Shown here: positions 30,077 through 38,913 of the stretch, piece by piece
How the letters are laid out: every line of letters starts with the position of its first letter
How positions within the stretch are numbered: the first letter of the stretch is position 1
Source of the DNA: Karstenula rhodostoma CBS 690.94
Taxonomy: Eukaryota > Ascomycota > Dothideomycetes > Pleosporales > Didymosphaeriaceae
NCBI GenBank assembly: GCA_010093485.1
Contig: MU001494.1
Location: forward strand, 2,325,937-2,389,936
DNA length: 64,000 nt
Direction: 5' to 3'
Notes under the pieces: model-generated
Database searches by the model: none
The model's input: only the letters and a program-made list of their open reading frames with translations
Told to the model about the DNA's origin: nothing
Translations under genes and position numbers: made by a program

Positions 30077-30323
30077 TATAAGGGTTAATTTAATTTAAAA
30101 TTAAATTTCTTTATAAAATATTTATTTATCTTTAAGCTTAGACCTTATTTAATAGTCTATATATAAGATTAGTTAGTAGATTTTAAATATCTAGTATATA
30201 GAAAGTTTTTCCCTAGAACTTTCTCTATTTTAATATCTTAAATTTAGTCTTAATTTATATAGTTTCTTCTATCTATTTAATTCTAAGAGTATTTATTCTA
30301 TTTAGCTATATTCTAGTTTTATA
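30077..30323 (+). repeat. Gypsy 3' LTR (copy 4), 247 bp
   Basis: Starts TATAAGGGTTAATTT right after AGGGGGGTAG and ends GTTTTATA. It abuts the minus-strand Gypsy copy 5. Confidence 0.88.
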
Positions 30324-30902
30324 CTACTAGTACCTATTTTTATATTAGGATAGATAAGTAACCTTAGAATAGTATATATAATATTTTATTTATAGTTATA
30401 TTATAATAGGGTTTATTTACTTTTAAAATATTATTAAAGTTTTTTTTATTAAAATTAAAAGTTAATATTACTTTAGTAGTATAGCTTATAGAGTAAGTCC
30501 TAATATAACTCTAAAAAAAAGGTATTAAATTCTTATTAATAGACTATTTAAATATTAAAAGTTTTATTTTTATATATTTAGTTATAGATAATAGTATAGT
30601 AGATATAGAGCTATTTAGAAATAAAGTAGATAAAAAAAAAGAGCTATCTAAAATAAAGATATTATATAAATTAATATTTATTATAAAAATAAAAAGTAGA
30701 TTTAGATAAATAAAATATAAGTAATAAATAAATAATTAGTTATATTTTAAGTCTATTTATTAAAAGTATATATATTATTTTTAATATATCTATAATAGAT
30801 ATATATTTCTATTTAAAAGGGATTTAACCTTTATAGTAATTAATTCTATTAAAAGTACCTAATATTAGTAAGTCTTTAAGAGAGTTTAAAAAACTTAAAA
30901 AG

Positions 30903-31132
30903 ATATTCTAGTACTTTAATAACTAGTCTTTAATAAGGACTTTAAAGGATATTCTAGTACTTTAATAGCTAGTCTTTAATAAGGATTTTAAAGAATATTT
31001 TAGTACCTTAATAGCTAGTCTTTAATAAGGACTTTAGAGAATATTCTAATATCTTAATAACTAGTCTTTAATAAGGATTTTAGAGGATATTCTAGCGTCT
31101 TAATAGCTAATCTAAAAAAAAAATTTAGAATT
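30903..31132. repeat. 46-bp tandem repeat in Gypsy leader, 5 units (copy 5)
   Basis: ATATTC/ATATTT recurs at 30,903, 30,949, 30,995, 31,041 and 31,087, again exactly 46 bp apart. Confidence 0.9.
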
Positions 31133-31387
31133 TTAGTAAACTTTTCTATATCTAAAGAGCTAAAGATAGATATTATAATTACTAATTTCTAGTTAAAATA
31201 AAGGGTCTTAAATTTAATATAAAACTAAAATATAGCTAAATAAAATAAATATTCTTAGAATTAAATAGATAAAAAAAACTATATAAATTAAAACTAAATT
31301 TAAAATATTAAAATAAAAAAGGTTCTAGAAAAGGACTCTCTATATATTAGATATTTAAGATTTACTAACTAATCTATATATAGGCTA

Positions 31388-32587
31388 TAGTAGCGTCTTT
31401 ACTTTATAAATAATAGTTATTAATTTTTATAATATTTTTTATAGCTATTTATAATTAAAGAGATACTATCTACCTATCTATAGTTAGGTCTTAAAGTAAT
31501 TATAATAGCTAACCCTCTAATAATACCTACCTCTTAAGTATCCTTAAAACTAGTATACCCCTATTTCTTTCTTATCTACTTAAGCTACTATATTTATACT
31601 AATACTGCCTACTCTACGCTTTATAACCTACTTAGGGTAGGTTACTTAGTATAAATTAGTTAATACTACTATAATAGCTTTAAATACCTTCTATATCTAT
31701 ATAATACTTACCTTCTTTAGTAACTTATCTATAAAGTCTTTATCTTTACTTTCCTCTTCTAGAGTATAGAGGGTTATCTTTATAAGCTTATAAGATAGTA
31801 ATAGGAGTTTAAGACTTTATTACTAAATAATATAGAGGTTACTATTATAACCTAACTAAGCCTATTCTAATAAGTATACCTAGATAGCTTCTCCTAGTAT
31901 TAAAATAGTCTATCTACTAGTAAGCTAGTAAATAGTATTATACTATACTACTATTAATATAGAATTAAATTTAATATTCTAAATTAGTAAAGTAGGCTTT
32001 ATAGCTATAGTAATAGCTATAGCTATAGCTTTAACTTTAGTAACTTTAGTATATATTTTAGTACCTAGGTAGATAGCTAGGTAAGGTTTTATAGTTATAT
32101 TCTCCTAGAGATTAATAGTAATATAGAGTAATACTATAGGTATCCCTATACTTATTAGCTATCTATATTATCTAGGGGAATAGCGTACCTTTATATAGTA
32201 AAGAGCTAGAATCTATAGTTATATTATATATTATAATATTTAAGAAAATAGAGAGAAGAGGTATTATAGTATTACTATACTATAATACTTAGCCTTAACC
32301 TTAATAAAAGAAAGTTATAACTATAGTTAATTAATACTAGAAAATTAGAATCTACACTAAGTCTTAAATTACTAAACCTCTAATTACTGAGCCTCTAATT
32401 ACTAAGCCCTAAGGCGCTAAGCTATATAATAACCTTAGTTTAAATCCTACCCTAATCTTTACCTTTTTTTATAACCTTTTTTTAAATATATTTATTTTTA
32501 AACTATTAGCTAGGGGAAGTACCTTTTTATTAATATTTTTATCTATATACTCGATAACTCGATCTTTTTATTATTATTTCCCTCCTA
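31388..32587. mobile_element. Unclassified 1.2-kb insertion with 12-bp target duplication
   Basis: It interrupts the LTR of Gypsy copy 5. ATATATAGGCTA is present at 31,376-31,387 and again at 32,588-32,599, while uninterrupted LTRs carry it once. The insert starts TAGTAGCGTCTTTAC and ends TTCCCTCCTA, with no evident terminal inverted repeats and no polyA tail. Near its right end are three 15-16-bp repeats (CCTCTAATTACT, about 32,372-32,410), then a tRNA-like 3' half (a B-box-like AGTTTAAATCC at 32,437-32,447) and a T7 run (32,464-32,470) of the pol III terminator kind. A 12-bp duplication fits a target-primed retroelement (LINE/SINE) or a Mutator-like transposon. I cannot decide between them and see no coding remains. 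Confidence 0.7.
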
Positions 32588-32675
32588 ATATATAGGCTAC
32601 TAAATAAGGCCTAAGCTTAAAGATAAGTAAATATCCTATAAGGGGATTTAACTTTAGGTTAAATTAACCCTTATA

Positions 32676-33744
32676 AATAGAGAGTTAATAAGGTATTAAA
32701 AAGGATAATTCTTATTAAAACTAGAAAAAAAATATATATAGGTAGGTATTACTATTTATATTATTTTCTTTTATTTTATATTCTATTAGTTATTAATAAT
32801 ATATATATAAAAAGAGAAAAGAATATAAGTAAAATACCTATCCCTAGTATATTATAAATTCTATTTAATAATATAATATAATATTTATAATTTTAGACTT
32901 ACTAATATATTATTTATACCTTAGAATTAATTTAATTAATAAGTCTATATAGGTAATAATATACCTATTCCTTACTATTTATCTAAAAATACTAATAACT
33001 AATACTTATAATAAAATAGAGAAGTATAGTAAGAATATTTAAATAATAATAGTAATAATAGGTAATAGTTATAATATTTAAAAAGTTAAGAGCTAGCTAG
33101 AATCTAAATCTAAAATATATATAAATATAAAAAAAAATTTTAAATTATATAAATTAGATTAGCTAGTAATATAATATTTATTATCTTTTAACTATAAATA
33201 TATACTATAGTAATAGGAGATATAGGGTATATAAAATTATTATAATAATAAAAAAAAAACTAAGGAGAATAAAAAGTTTATAATAGAGATAATAAATAAT
33301 AAAGTAAATATCTATTAAATATAAGAAATCTTATATAATATAATAGTATAGATATAAATAATAGTAATAGTAATAATAAAGGAGTTCTAAGTCTTATTTT
33401 AAATTCTAAATATAAAGTCTATAAGGTAATATATAAAGAATAAAAAATAAAGAATAAAAAATAAAAATAGAAATAGTAGTTATATATAGTTAATATTTAA
33501 TAATAATAATAGAGGTATATAGTATTTAATTATAAAATACTAAGTATAGGAGCTTAGTATTATATTAATAGTAAAATAAAGTAATAAGGATTATAATATA
33601 GTTAATTAGTATTTAGCTATAATTAGTAGCTTTTAATAGATCTTAATAACTAGTTCTAGGGAAAGATAGTAATTAAATAAACTTAACTTAGTAAAGTAAG
33701 GATTCTAAATAAATAAATAAAGAGGTAACTAACTAACGCTAGCC
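32676..33744. other. Unassigned RIP-type AT-rich DNA up to the isochore edge
   Basis: Same composition as the retrotransposon nest (no CpA or TpG noticed, many TAATA and CTAG), but no match to the Gypsy or Copia families of this window. No open frame. It may be an older, different transposon. Composition switches within about 30 bp near 33,745. Confidence 0.7.
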
Positions 33745-33767
33745 TTCTTGGCTTATTATACTTCTAG

Positions 33768-34832
33768 TGGCAGTACGCCTTGATCCAACGAATAGATTTC
33801 CACCTTCACCAGGGTTTAATCGAAAGGTCCCTCCATAATATACTGCAAAAATGGCGCCCTGCACTTAGGCACCCAGGGGCTTACATCCCTCCCCGATACT
33901 ACAGCCTTTTGAGCACCGAAAATATTCGTGCCGGGTCAGAGGTAGCCTCGCACAATTTTGGCCTTATCCCAGCAACAGCCAATAAAGATTGCGCGCAAGG
34001 CATTAATGACGGCGAAAAGGTGAAGCTGAAGCCAGTCGTTGAACATTACAAAAACCCCGACGAAAGATACAATCACAGTGCGGAATATTGGCGCACGAGG
34101 ATTAGTGGTCCCGGCGACCGCTTCCCTGACCCTGTGTACTACGAGATACGCGGTTACACAGCCCGCGCAATGGTAGCGAGGAGACTCACGCACCTTACGC
34201 TACGGATTTCACGAAATGACTGGGAGGCTGAGGAAGATGCCTCTAGTTCCATTGATAGCGAGTAACTACTCGCACTAGACCCCGCCTGCGATGGCAAAAA
34301 GCCGACGCGTCAGTTGACGACATGCTTGCTTTAGCCGCCTCCCGCCGCAGTGGTGACCATCCCGCATACGACGAACCAGATAGCGAGACATGGGGGGCTG
34401 CAGTCGGAGCCCTACCAGACCTGAAAATGTTTGAGTTGATACTCGAGGCGATTGTACCGAAGGAGCAGCAGCTCGGTACGGTAGTCGAATGCGCCACGAA
34501 GTGGAAGTTTCCGCTAAAGGGAACACCATACGAGCTGGTGTGCGACGGGAAGACGGGGGCGTTGCAATGGAGCTGGACCCCACGTAAAGTTAGAGACGAC
34601 CGTGCATTGGCTCAACAGTCTGGTGAGCAGAGCCAAACGCAAGGTCATCATCATGAAGCCGTTCATACTCTTCCAGACACTTTGGAGCCTCCTTCTTCCG
34701 CCGCATCCTCCTCCGGAACATTGGGCCCAGCCGGGGCGCAGTGACGATGACAAGTTCTTCGCGCACCAGAATTGCGGTTATACTGAGTTCGAGGTCAGGA
34801 TCGTGCGCTTCAAGCGGAAAAGAGCGGACTGA
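33768..34832 (+). pseudogene. Truncated, frameshifted hypothetical gene at the isochore boundary
   Basis: Three stretches of plausible protein code on one strand seem to belong to one gene. The first runs from the AT-rich edge to 34,261 in one frame (ending ...EEDASSSIDS) without any upstream ATG, so the N-terminus is lost. A likely intron (GTAACT donor at 34,262, GCAG acceptor ending at 34,351) leads into a second segment that includes LPDLKMFELILEAI and KWKFPLKGTPYEL. At about 34,585 the reading must shift frame to continue as HWLNSLVSRAKRK to the C-terminus EFEVRIVRFKRKRAD, with a stop at 34,830-34,832. No acceptable intron gives that phase, so I read it as a frameshift. It looks like one of the uncharacterised F-box-associated-type ascomycete proteins; function unknown. 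Confidence 0.55.
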
Positions 34833-35768
34833 GGGTGCTTAGGTTTCGTTCAGCAGTCGTCCAGCAATTCTAGAAGCCGTACATTGTTGAGATTCTATCA
34901 ATTGTTGACTCCTCGCGCGCTTTTGAAAGCCACGGCAAAACGCAGTACAGGAACCCGGTGGGGTGCCAAAACACAATGATTTGAAATAGCTCAAAAGTCA
35001 TTGTTTCCCTCTTTTTGAAATTCCATGATACTATATATTGTATGTTATCACCAAGAGGTCGGGTGGGTCGATGAAGGGGGGNNNNNNNNNNAGAAAGGTG
35101 TTGTGCTTTGCCAATGCGCAAAGGGACCAACTTTCTCATCGTGTATAGCACCATCCCTCAGAGCCTTTCGACAGATCTATATAGTACCTCCAGATATTTC
35201 TTTATCAGTTAATTGCAATGGCAGCTTTACAACAAGAGGCGGTAAACCATCTAACATTGGAGCTGTGTAGCACAACGTGAATACCCGCAGCTATACGGTG
35301 ATATAACGGGGACTGTTGTCTGTGGAGTTCAAGTCTCGTGTTACCTCAGGGTAGGCAATGCATGGGCCCATTGTTCTCAGACTTCGACTTCGTACTATGC
35401 CACCCTCGTGACGCCGATGGATTACTCCAAATCACAATGATGCAAGTCCACAAGTTGATCTGCACATATCATAAACAGTCGTCACCGAAGTGAGATTGTC
35501 CGGGCAAATACCGCTAAGCCGCTTTCGTCTTAACCGGTGAACATGACTTGTGGCCGGAGAAGTAGCAGGACAGGAAGGCGAGATGGATCAGTAGAATGCA
35601 CTCGTGGTGTACATCCAAACTATTGACAAGAGCGGATAAGACGAACAATGCAAGTTGTATTGAAGAAGACGCTGAATGCCATGTACGTATGTGCTCATTA
35701 GTAAAGTGGGTATATGCAAAACAACAAAAGGCCGACGCAAGATAACACCGATGCCGTATGCAAACCCC
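34833..35768. other. Intergenic, contains an assembly gap
   Basis: No coding signal that I trust. It includes the N-run at 35,082-35,091. Otherwise ordinary composition, forming the 3' flank of the Vam7 gene. Confidence 0.6.
35082..35091. other. Assembly gap (10 N)
   Basis: Ten N bases directly after a G-run (GGGGGG). The true length is unknown. Confidence 0.99.
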
Positions 35769-36902
35769 TCATCTGATCTTCGCAATGCGCTTCTTCGCAA
35801 TCTTCATCTTGCCGTCCACGCGCTCGACGTCGTCGCCAAACTGGTTGAGAAGCTCGTTCTGATATTGGAGCTCGTCGTTGATTTGGACGCCCATCTCCTT
35901 CATCCGCCGGACCACGGTGGTTAGATCAACGAGATCTTGGTCTTGTTCGGCAATGATCTGCTCTTGCAGCTGCAGTACGCCTTCGTTGTCGAGCTCCCGG
36001 GTGCGTTCAGTTTCTTTGGCGGGGGCGCCGAGGACGCGTCCAGATCTGCCTGAGGCGCCTTGGTTCGCGCGACTGAAAAGGCCGGCTTTCTGCTCGTTGG
36101 TTGCGGCAGCCGAGTTCGTCGACGGTGCGGATGACGTCGACCCCGAAGCGGCGGCCTTGACGGCCATGGTGTTGAGCACGCTTTCCAGGCCATCGCGCTC
36201 TTTGCGTGACGTGCCGATGAGATCGCGGCGTCGCCGTATCTCTCCGTCACCGAGCTTGTCACCACCCCATCCATCGCCGCCGCTGCCCAGCCTGTTCAGG
36301 CCCTCTTCTAAGGCGGATAGAAGGGTGCCGGCCCTGACCAGACCCTTCTTCGCGTTCGCACCCGCTTCGTGCTGCGCCGTCGCGGCAGTGGCTTGCTCTC
36401 TCGACGTCAACCACCGTCGGGCGTCCTGCAGATTGCTCTTCACCTCCTGGTACTTATCCAGCCAGTCTGTACTATCCCTGACCCTGTCCTTGCCGAACTG
36501 CGCCCCGGGAAGGCTTGCCGCCTTCTTGTCTTTTTCGCTGCCAAGGCCGAGAAACTCGCGGTACGCCGGAGTGACGCGCCATCGGCCGTCCTCGCCTGTC
36601 TCAATCGCCTGCAGGTACTGCTCTAGCGCTTGCCTGCGTTTCTCGATCTGCTCTGGGGAGCCGAGGGTGCTGCCCAGGCCGAGGAAGCCGCCGAGCCAGG
36701 ACTTCGCAGGCAGAGGTGCAGGAGTGGCGCCGACCTGGGATCGCAGTGTTGAGTCGAGCGCCGCAAAGTCCGAGTAGCGCTTTCGCAGGGACGTCGATGC
36801 TCGCGGGAAAGGGTGCTCGATGCGGATCTCGTACGTGGTGAACTCCTTGCCGCCGTCGGATTCGGTGTGCGTTGTGGGTATCGATAATCGGAGAGGCGCC
36901 AT
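35769..36902 (-). CDS. vam7: Vam7-like vacuolar Qc-SNARE with PX domain
   Basis: Single-exon gene, 377 residues, ATG at 36,902 to stop at 35,769. Residues about 5-118 form a PX phosphoinositide-binding domain, with the basic RKRYSDF signature at 40-46 and a glycine-rich loop around 70-80. Residues about 308-373 form a t-SNARE coiled coil. Q348 in the DELQYQNELL heptad is the expected zero-layer glutamine, and there is no transmembrane segment, as in Vam7. A charged linker (about 120-300), rich in Ala, Ser and Gly, joins them. The family binds PI3P on the vacuole and, with Vam3, Vti1 and Nyv1, drives HOPS-dependent homotypic vacuole fusion. It is transcribed divergently from the dehydrogenase gene, 502 bp away. 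The family assignment is firm; the pathway role is inferred from yeast. Confidence 0.9.
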   Translation of the reverse strand: MAPLRLSIPTTHTESDGGKEFTTYEIRIEHPFPRASTSLRKRYSDFAALDSTLRSQVGATPAPLPAKSWLGGFLGLGSTLGSPEQIEKRRQALEQYLQAIETGEDGRWRVTPAYREFLGLGSEKDKKAASLPGAQFGKDRVRDSTDWLDKYQEVKSNLQDARRWLTSREQATAATAQHEAGANAKKGLVRAGTLLSALEEGLNRLGSGGDGWGGDKLGDGEIRRRRDLIGTSRKERDGLESVLNTMAVKAAASGSTSSAPSTNSAAATNEQKAGLFSRANQGASGRSGRVLGAPAKETERTRELDNEGVLQLQEQIIAEQDQDLVDLTTVVRRMKEMGVQINDELQYQNELLNQFGDDVERVDGKMKIAKKRIAKIR

Positions 36903-37404
36903 GGTGGTGTGTGAAGGAGAGAGCGCTGGTGGAGATGGTACCTAGACAGACGGCGGCGCGGGGATGCGTCGCGTGCTAGGGCGGGTGGACGTCTTCAACC
37001 CAACTTCTCAAGTTCACTGTTAAGCCAGGTAGAGTAGATTCAGAAAGTAGAAGCAAATGCTGCAGCAAATGCAACAGGGAAGTAGCTTGACGTGGAAGAC
37101 CGTGTCTGCTTCCAGGGTCCGTCCATGCCTGACGTCGGTGGAGCACCGCGCTAGCCTAGCGCCACGTGCCGAGGGCTGCTTCACCCACCTTTTGACTAAG
37201 CAACAACGAGACGCCAGCTGCACATCTACATCCATAGAACCACGGTCGATGAATATCATTCGCTGGTCCTCGCACCTGCGAATTTCGTCCGAAAGCAACA
37301 TGGCTGATACTCGCGCGAGTATGTACGCACAGTGATGCCTAATTAGCAGTCTTGCCTTCACCTCCCCAACATTCTTGATTCTACCAAATATTCGTCCAAC
37401 AACC

Positions 37405-38406
37405 ATGGTCGCCTATAAGGATATCCAAGCCTCCAACGCTCTCATAAACGATGCAAACGCCCCGCGCGTGGCTGTCTTCGTAGGGGGAACTTCAGGTATC
37501 GGCAAACTCACCCTCCGCGCCTTGGTAGCGACGGGAACCAGCCTGCGAATCTACCTTGTCGGACGCCCGAGCTCTGAGGAGCGCAACCGCACCTTCATCC
37601 AGGAACTGCAAACGTTGAACCCCAACGCCGAAGTGATATGGGTTGAAGCCGAGGTCTCGCTGCTCGCCGAAGGAAAGAAGGTCTGCGAAATCATCAAGAG
37701 CAAGGAATCCCGCCTTGACCTGCTCTTCCTCACGACGGGATATTCACCCTTTGGCGTCCGTCAAGAGACTTCTGAAGGCCTAGAAATCTCACAGGTCCTA
37801 TCGTATTACACGCGCGCTCTGGTCGTCTCGCATCTACTTCCTCTCCTGAAGAAAGCCGAATCTCCGCGGGTCGTTAGTGTCTTGGGGGGTGGCATGGAAC
37901 GCACGAGTAGCATTAATGTCGACGACATTGACCTCAAGAAACCTGGTAGCTTTGGCATCACGACCGCCCAGCCCCATTATGTGACCCTGAACACCGTCTT
38001 CTTGGACAAAGTTGCGTCTGAGCATCCGGATGTCACATTTGTTCATTCGTGGCCGGGCATGGTGAACACAGGCAACGTGTGGAGAGGCCTGCACGCGAGC
38101 CAATCAATACTGTATTGGGCCATCTGGGGCCTGCTTGAACCGCTGATCCGATTGATATCTTTTACAGACGATGAAGCTGGTCAGAGGAATCTGTTTCTGT
38201 GCACCAGCGCTGCGTTCGGTGGTCGCGGTGTGCCTTGGACGGGAGAAGCTGGCACAAGCACGCTAGGAACGCAAGATGGAGGACTGTTCCTTGCCAACTA
38301 CAAATGCGAGTCGACTCCGAATGCAAAAGTCATCCCCGTGCTGAGGAACAAAGCGACGGCGAAGGTTTGGGAGCATACACATGAGGTTCTGAGACCGTAC
38401 ATGTAG
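37405..38406 (+). CDS. Divergent short-chain dehydrogenase/reductase-like protein
   Basis: 333 residues in one exon. The ATG at 37,405 has a good context (AACAACCATGG); the frame is open upstream to 37,375 but with no earlier ATG. The N-terminal Rossmann dinucleotide site is present as VFVGGTSGIGKLTLRAL (G27-G33 in the TGxxxGxG position). The usual NNAG block is replaced by TTGYSPFG, the catalytic Ser region reads SVLGGG, and no YxxxK pair is found (HYVTLNTVFLDKVA instead). It resembles the fungal retinol-dehydrogenase/Nor1-like SDR group that lost or altered the classical triad. Substrate and activity are unknown, and it may act on a hydrophobic secondary metabolite or bind cofactor only. 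It lies 3.5 kb before the Zn2Cys6/terpene-cyclase pair. Confidence 0.8.
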   Translation: MVAYKDIQASNALINDANAPRVAVFVGGTSGIGKLTLRALVATGTSLRIYLVGRPSSEERNRTFIQELQTLNPNAEVIWVEAEVSLLAEGKKVCEIIKSKESRLDLLFLTTGYSPFGVRQETSEGLEISQVLSYYTRALVVSHLLPLLKKAESPRVVSVLGGGMERTSSINVDDIDLKKPGSFGITTAQPHYVTLNTVFLDKVASEHPDVTFVHSWPGMVNTGNVWRGLHASQSILYWAIWGLLEPLIRLISFTDDEAGQRNLFLCTSAAFGGRGVPWTGEAGTSTLGTQDGGLFLANYKCESTPNAKVIPVLRNKATAKVWEHTHEVLRPYM

Positions 38407-38913
38407 GGCGAAGGCTTACACGGCCTTTGATCGGGTTAGTTTCATCACAACTGCTGCTATCATATCTACTACGCCTCATCTCTAGCGCAAACCTTATCAT
38501 CATGTTTGCAGCGTCGTTGACATTGGAACGCATATCTAGCCTACAACTAACGTCCACCATTCGTGACCAGGCGCTGACTTCCGAGGCGCTGCTTATCTCC
38601 ACCTTCCACACTCCGCTTAGCCCCACGAAGCTACCCCATCTCTCAGCACCTCTTATCACCGGGAATGTGGAATTCGGTAGATATCCCCACTCGCCAGCGA
38701 TGATTCACCGGTTCCGCGAGCCAGCACGGTACCTGCATGCTTAGCGAACTGCTAGTTTGATCGGGAAGGTGAGCACGCGACAGTATGTCTGCGTGGTATC
38801 GGCGTGACGCGCTGCCCGCAGCGTTTAAGAAGGAGTATGATCTGCACGAATTGGCAGCGTGCAGCTCTACTTCTATCGTCAATTGAGCATTTGTTCATTG
38901 CCATTGAGTCAAG
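38407..38913. other. Intergenic / promoter of the SurE-type gene
   Basis: About 500 bp between two + strand genes. I see no further gene, repeat or clear motif. Confidence 0.6.

Larger units (their letters stand above)
16606..30323 (+). mobile_element. Full-length Ty3/Gypsy retrotransposon, split by a Copia insertion (Gypsy copy 4)
   Basis: The 5' LTR is at 16,606-16,851 and the 3' LTR at 30,077-30,323. The leader with five 46-bp units follows the 5' LTR. The element is interrupted at 17,717 by Copia copy 2 and resumes at 23,253. Without the insertion it is about 8.2 kb. The order is gag (about 23,900-25,900), reverse transcriptase (about 26,640-27,200, mutated YxDD at 27,015-27,036), RNase H (about 27,540-27,660), integrase (about 28,400-28,800) and an AGGGGGG polypurine run at 30,067-30,073. 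It is saturated with TAA/TAG. Its two outer flanks come from Gypsy copies in opposite orientation (copy 3, +; copy 5, -), and I find no convincing 5-bp target duplication. Confidence 0.88.
30324..32675 (-). mobile_element. Ty3/Gypsy 5' fragment, minus strand (Gypsy copy 5)
   Basis: Collinear with 13,480-14,668 in the same orientation: the start of gag, the leader with five 46-bp units, then the 5' LTR. The LTR begins at 31,218 and ends at 32,675 but is split by a 1.2-kb insertion (31,388-32,587). The gag end stops where the 3' LTR of copy 4 ends, and the rest of gag-pol is not found on the other side of copy 4. Confidence 0.83.

Noticed and set aside
16601..30328. TACTA as target duplication of Gypsy copy 4
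   Set aside because: It matches only if the LTR ends are shifted by two bases away from the TATAA...TTATA termini shared by all copies; low-complexity coincidence is likely.
32395..32470. Complete tRNA gene inside the 1.2-kb insertion
   Set aside because: Only a B-box-like segment and a T-run are visible; the T stem and acceptor stem do not pair. Kept only as part of the insertion finding.
1..33744. AT-rich half as mitochondrial DNA or a foreign genome
   Set aside because: Recognisable Gypsy and Copia polyprotein remains, LTRs and missing CpA/TpG explain it as RIP-mutated nuclear repeats. No mitochondrial genes or rRNA are seen.
35290..35360. tRNA-like GTTCAAGTCTC stretch
   Set aside because: No A box, no acceptor-stem pairing and no full cloverleaf could be drawn.
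35878..36777. 299-residue open frame on the + strand
   Set aside because: Antisense shadow of the Vam7 gene, low-complexity Ser/Arg/Pro composition.
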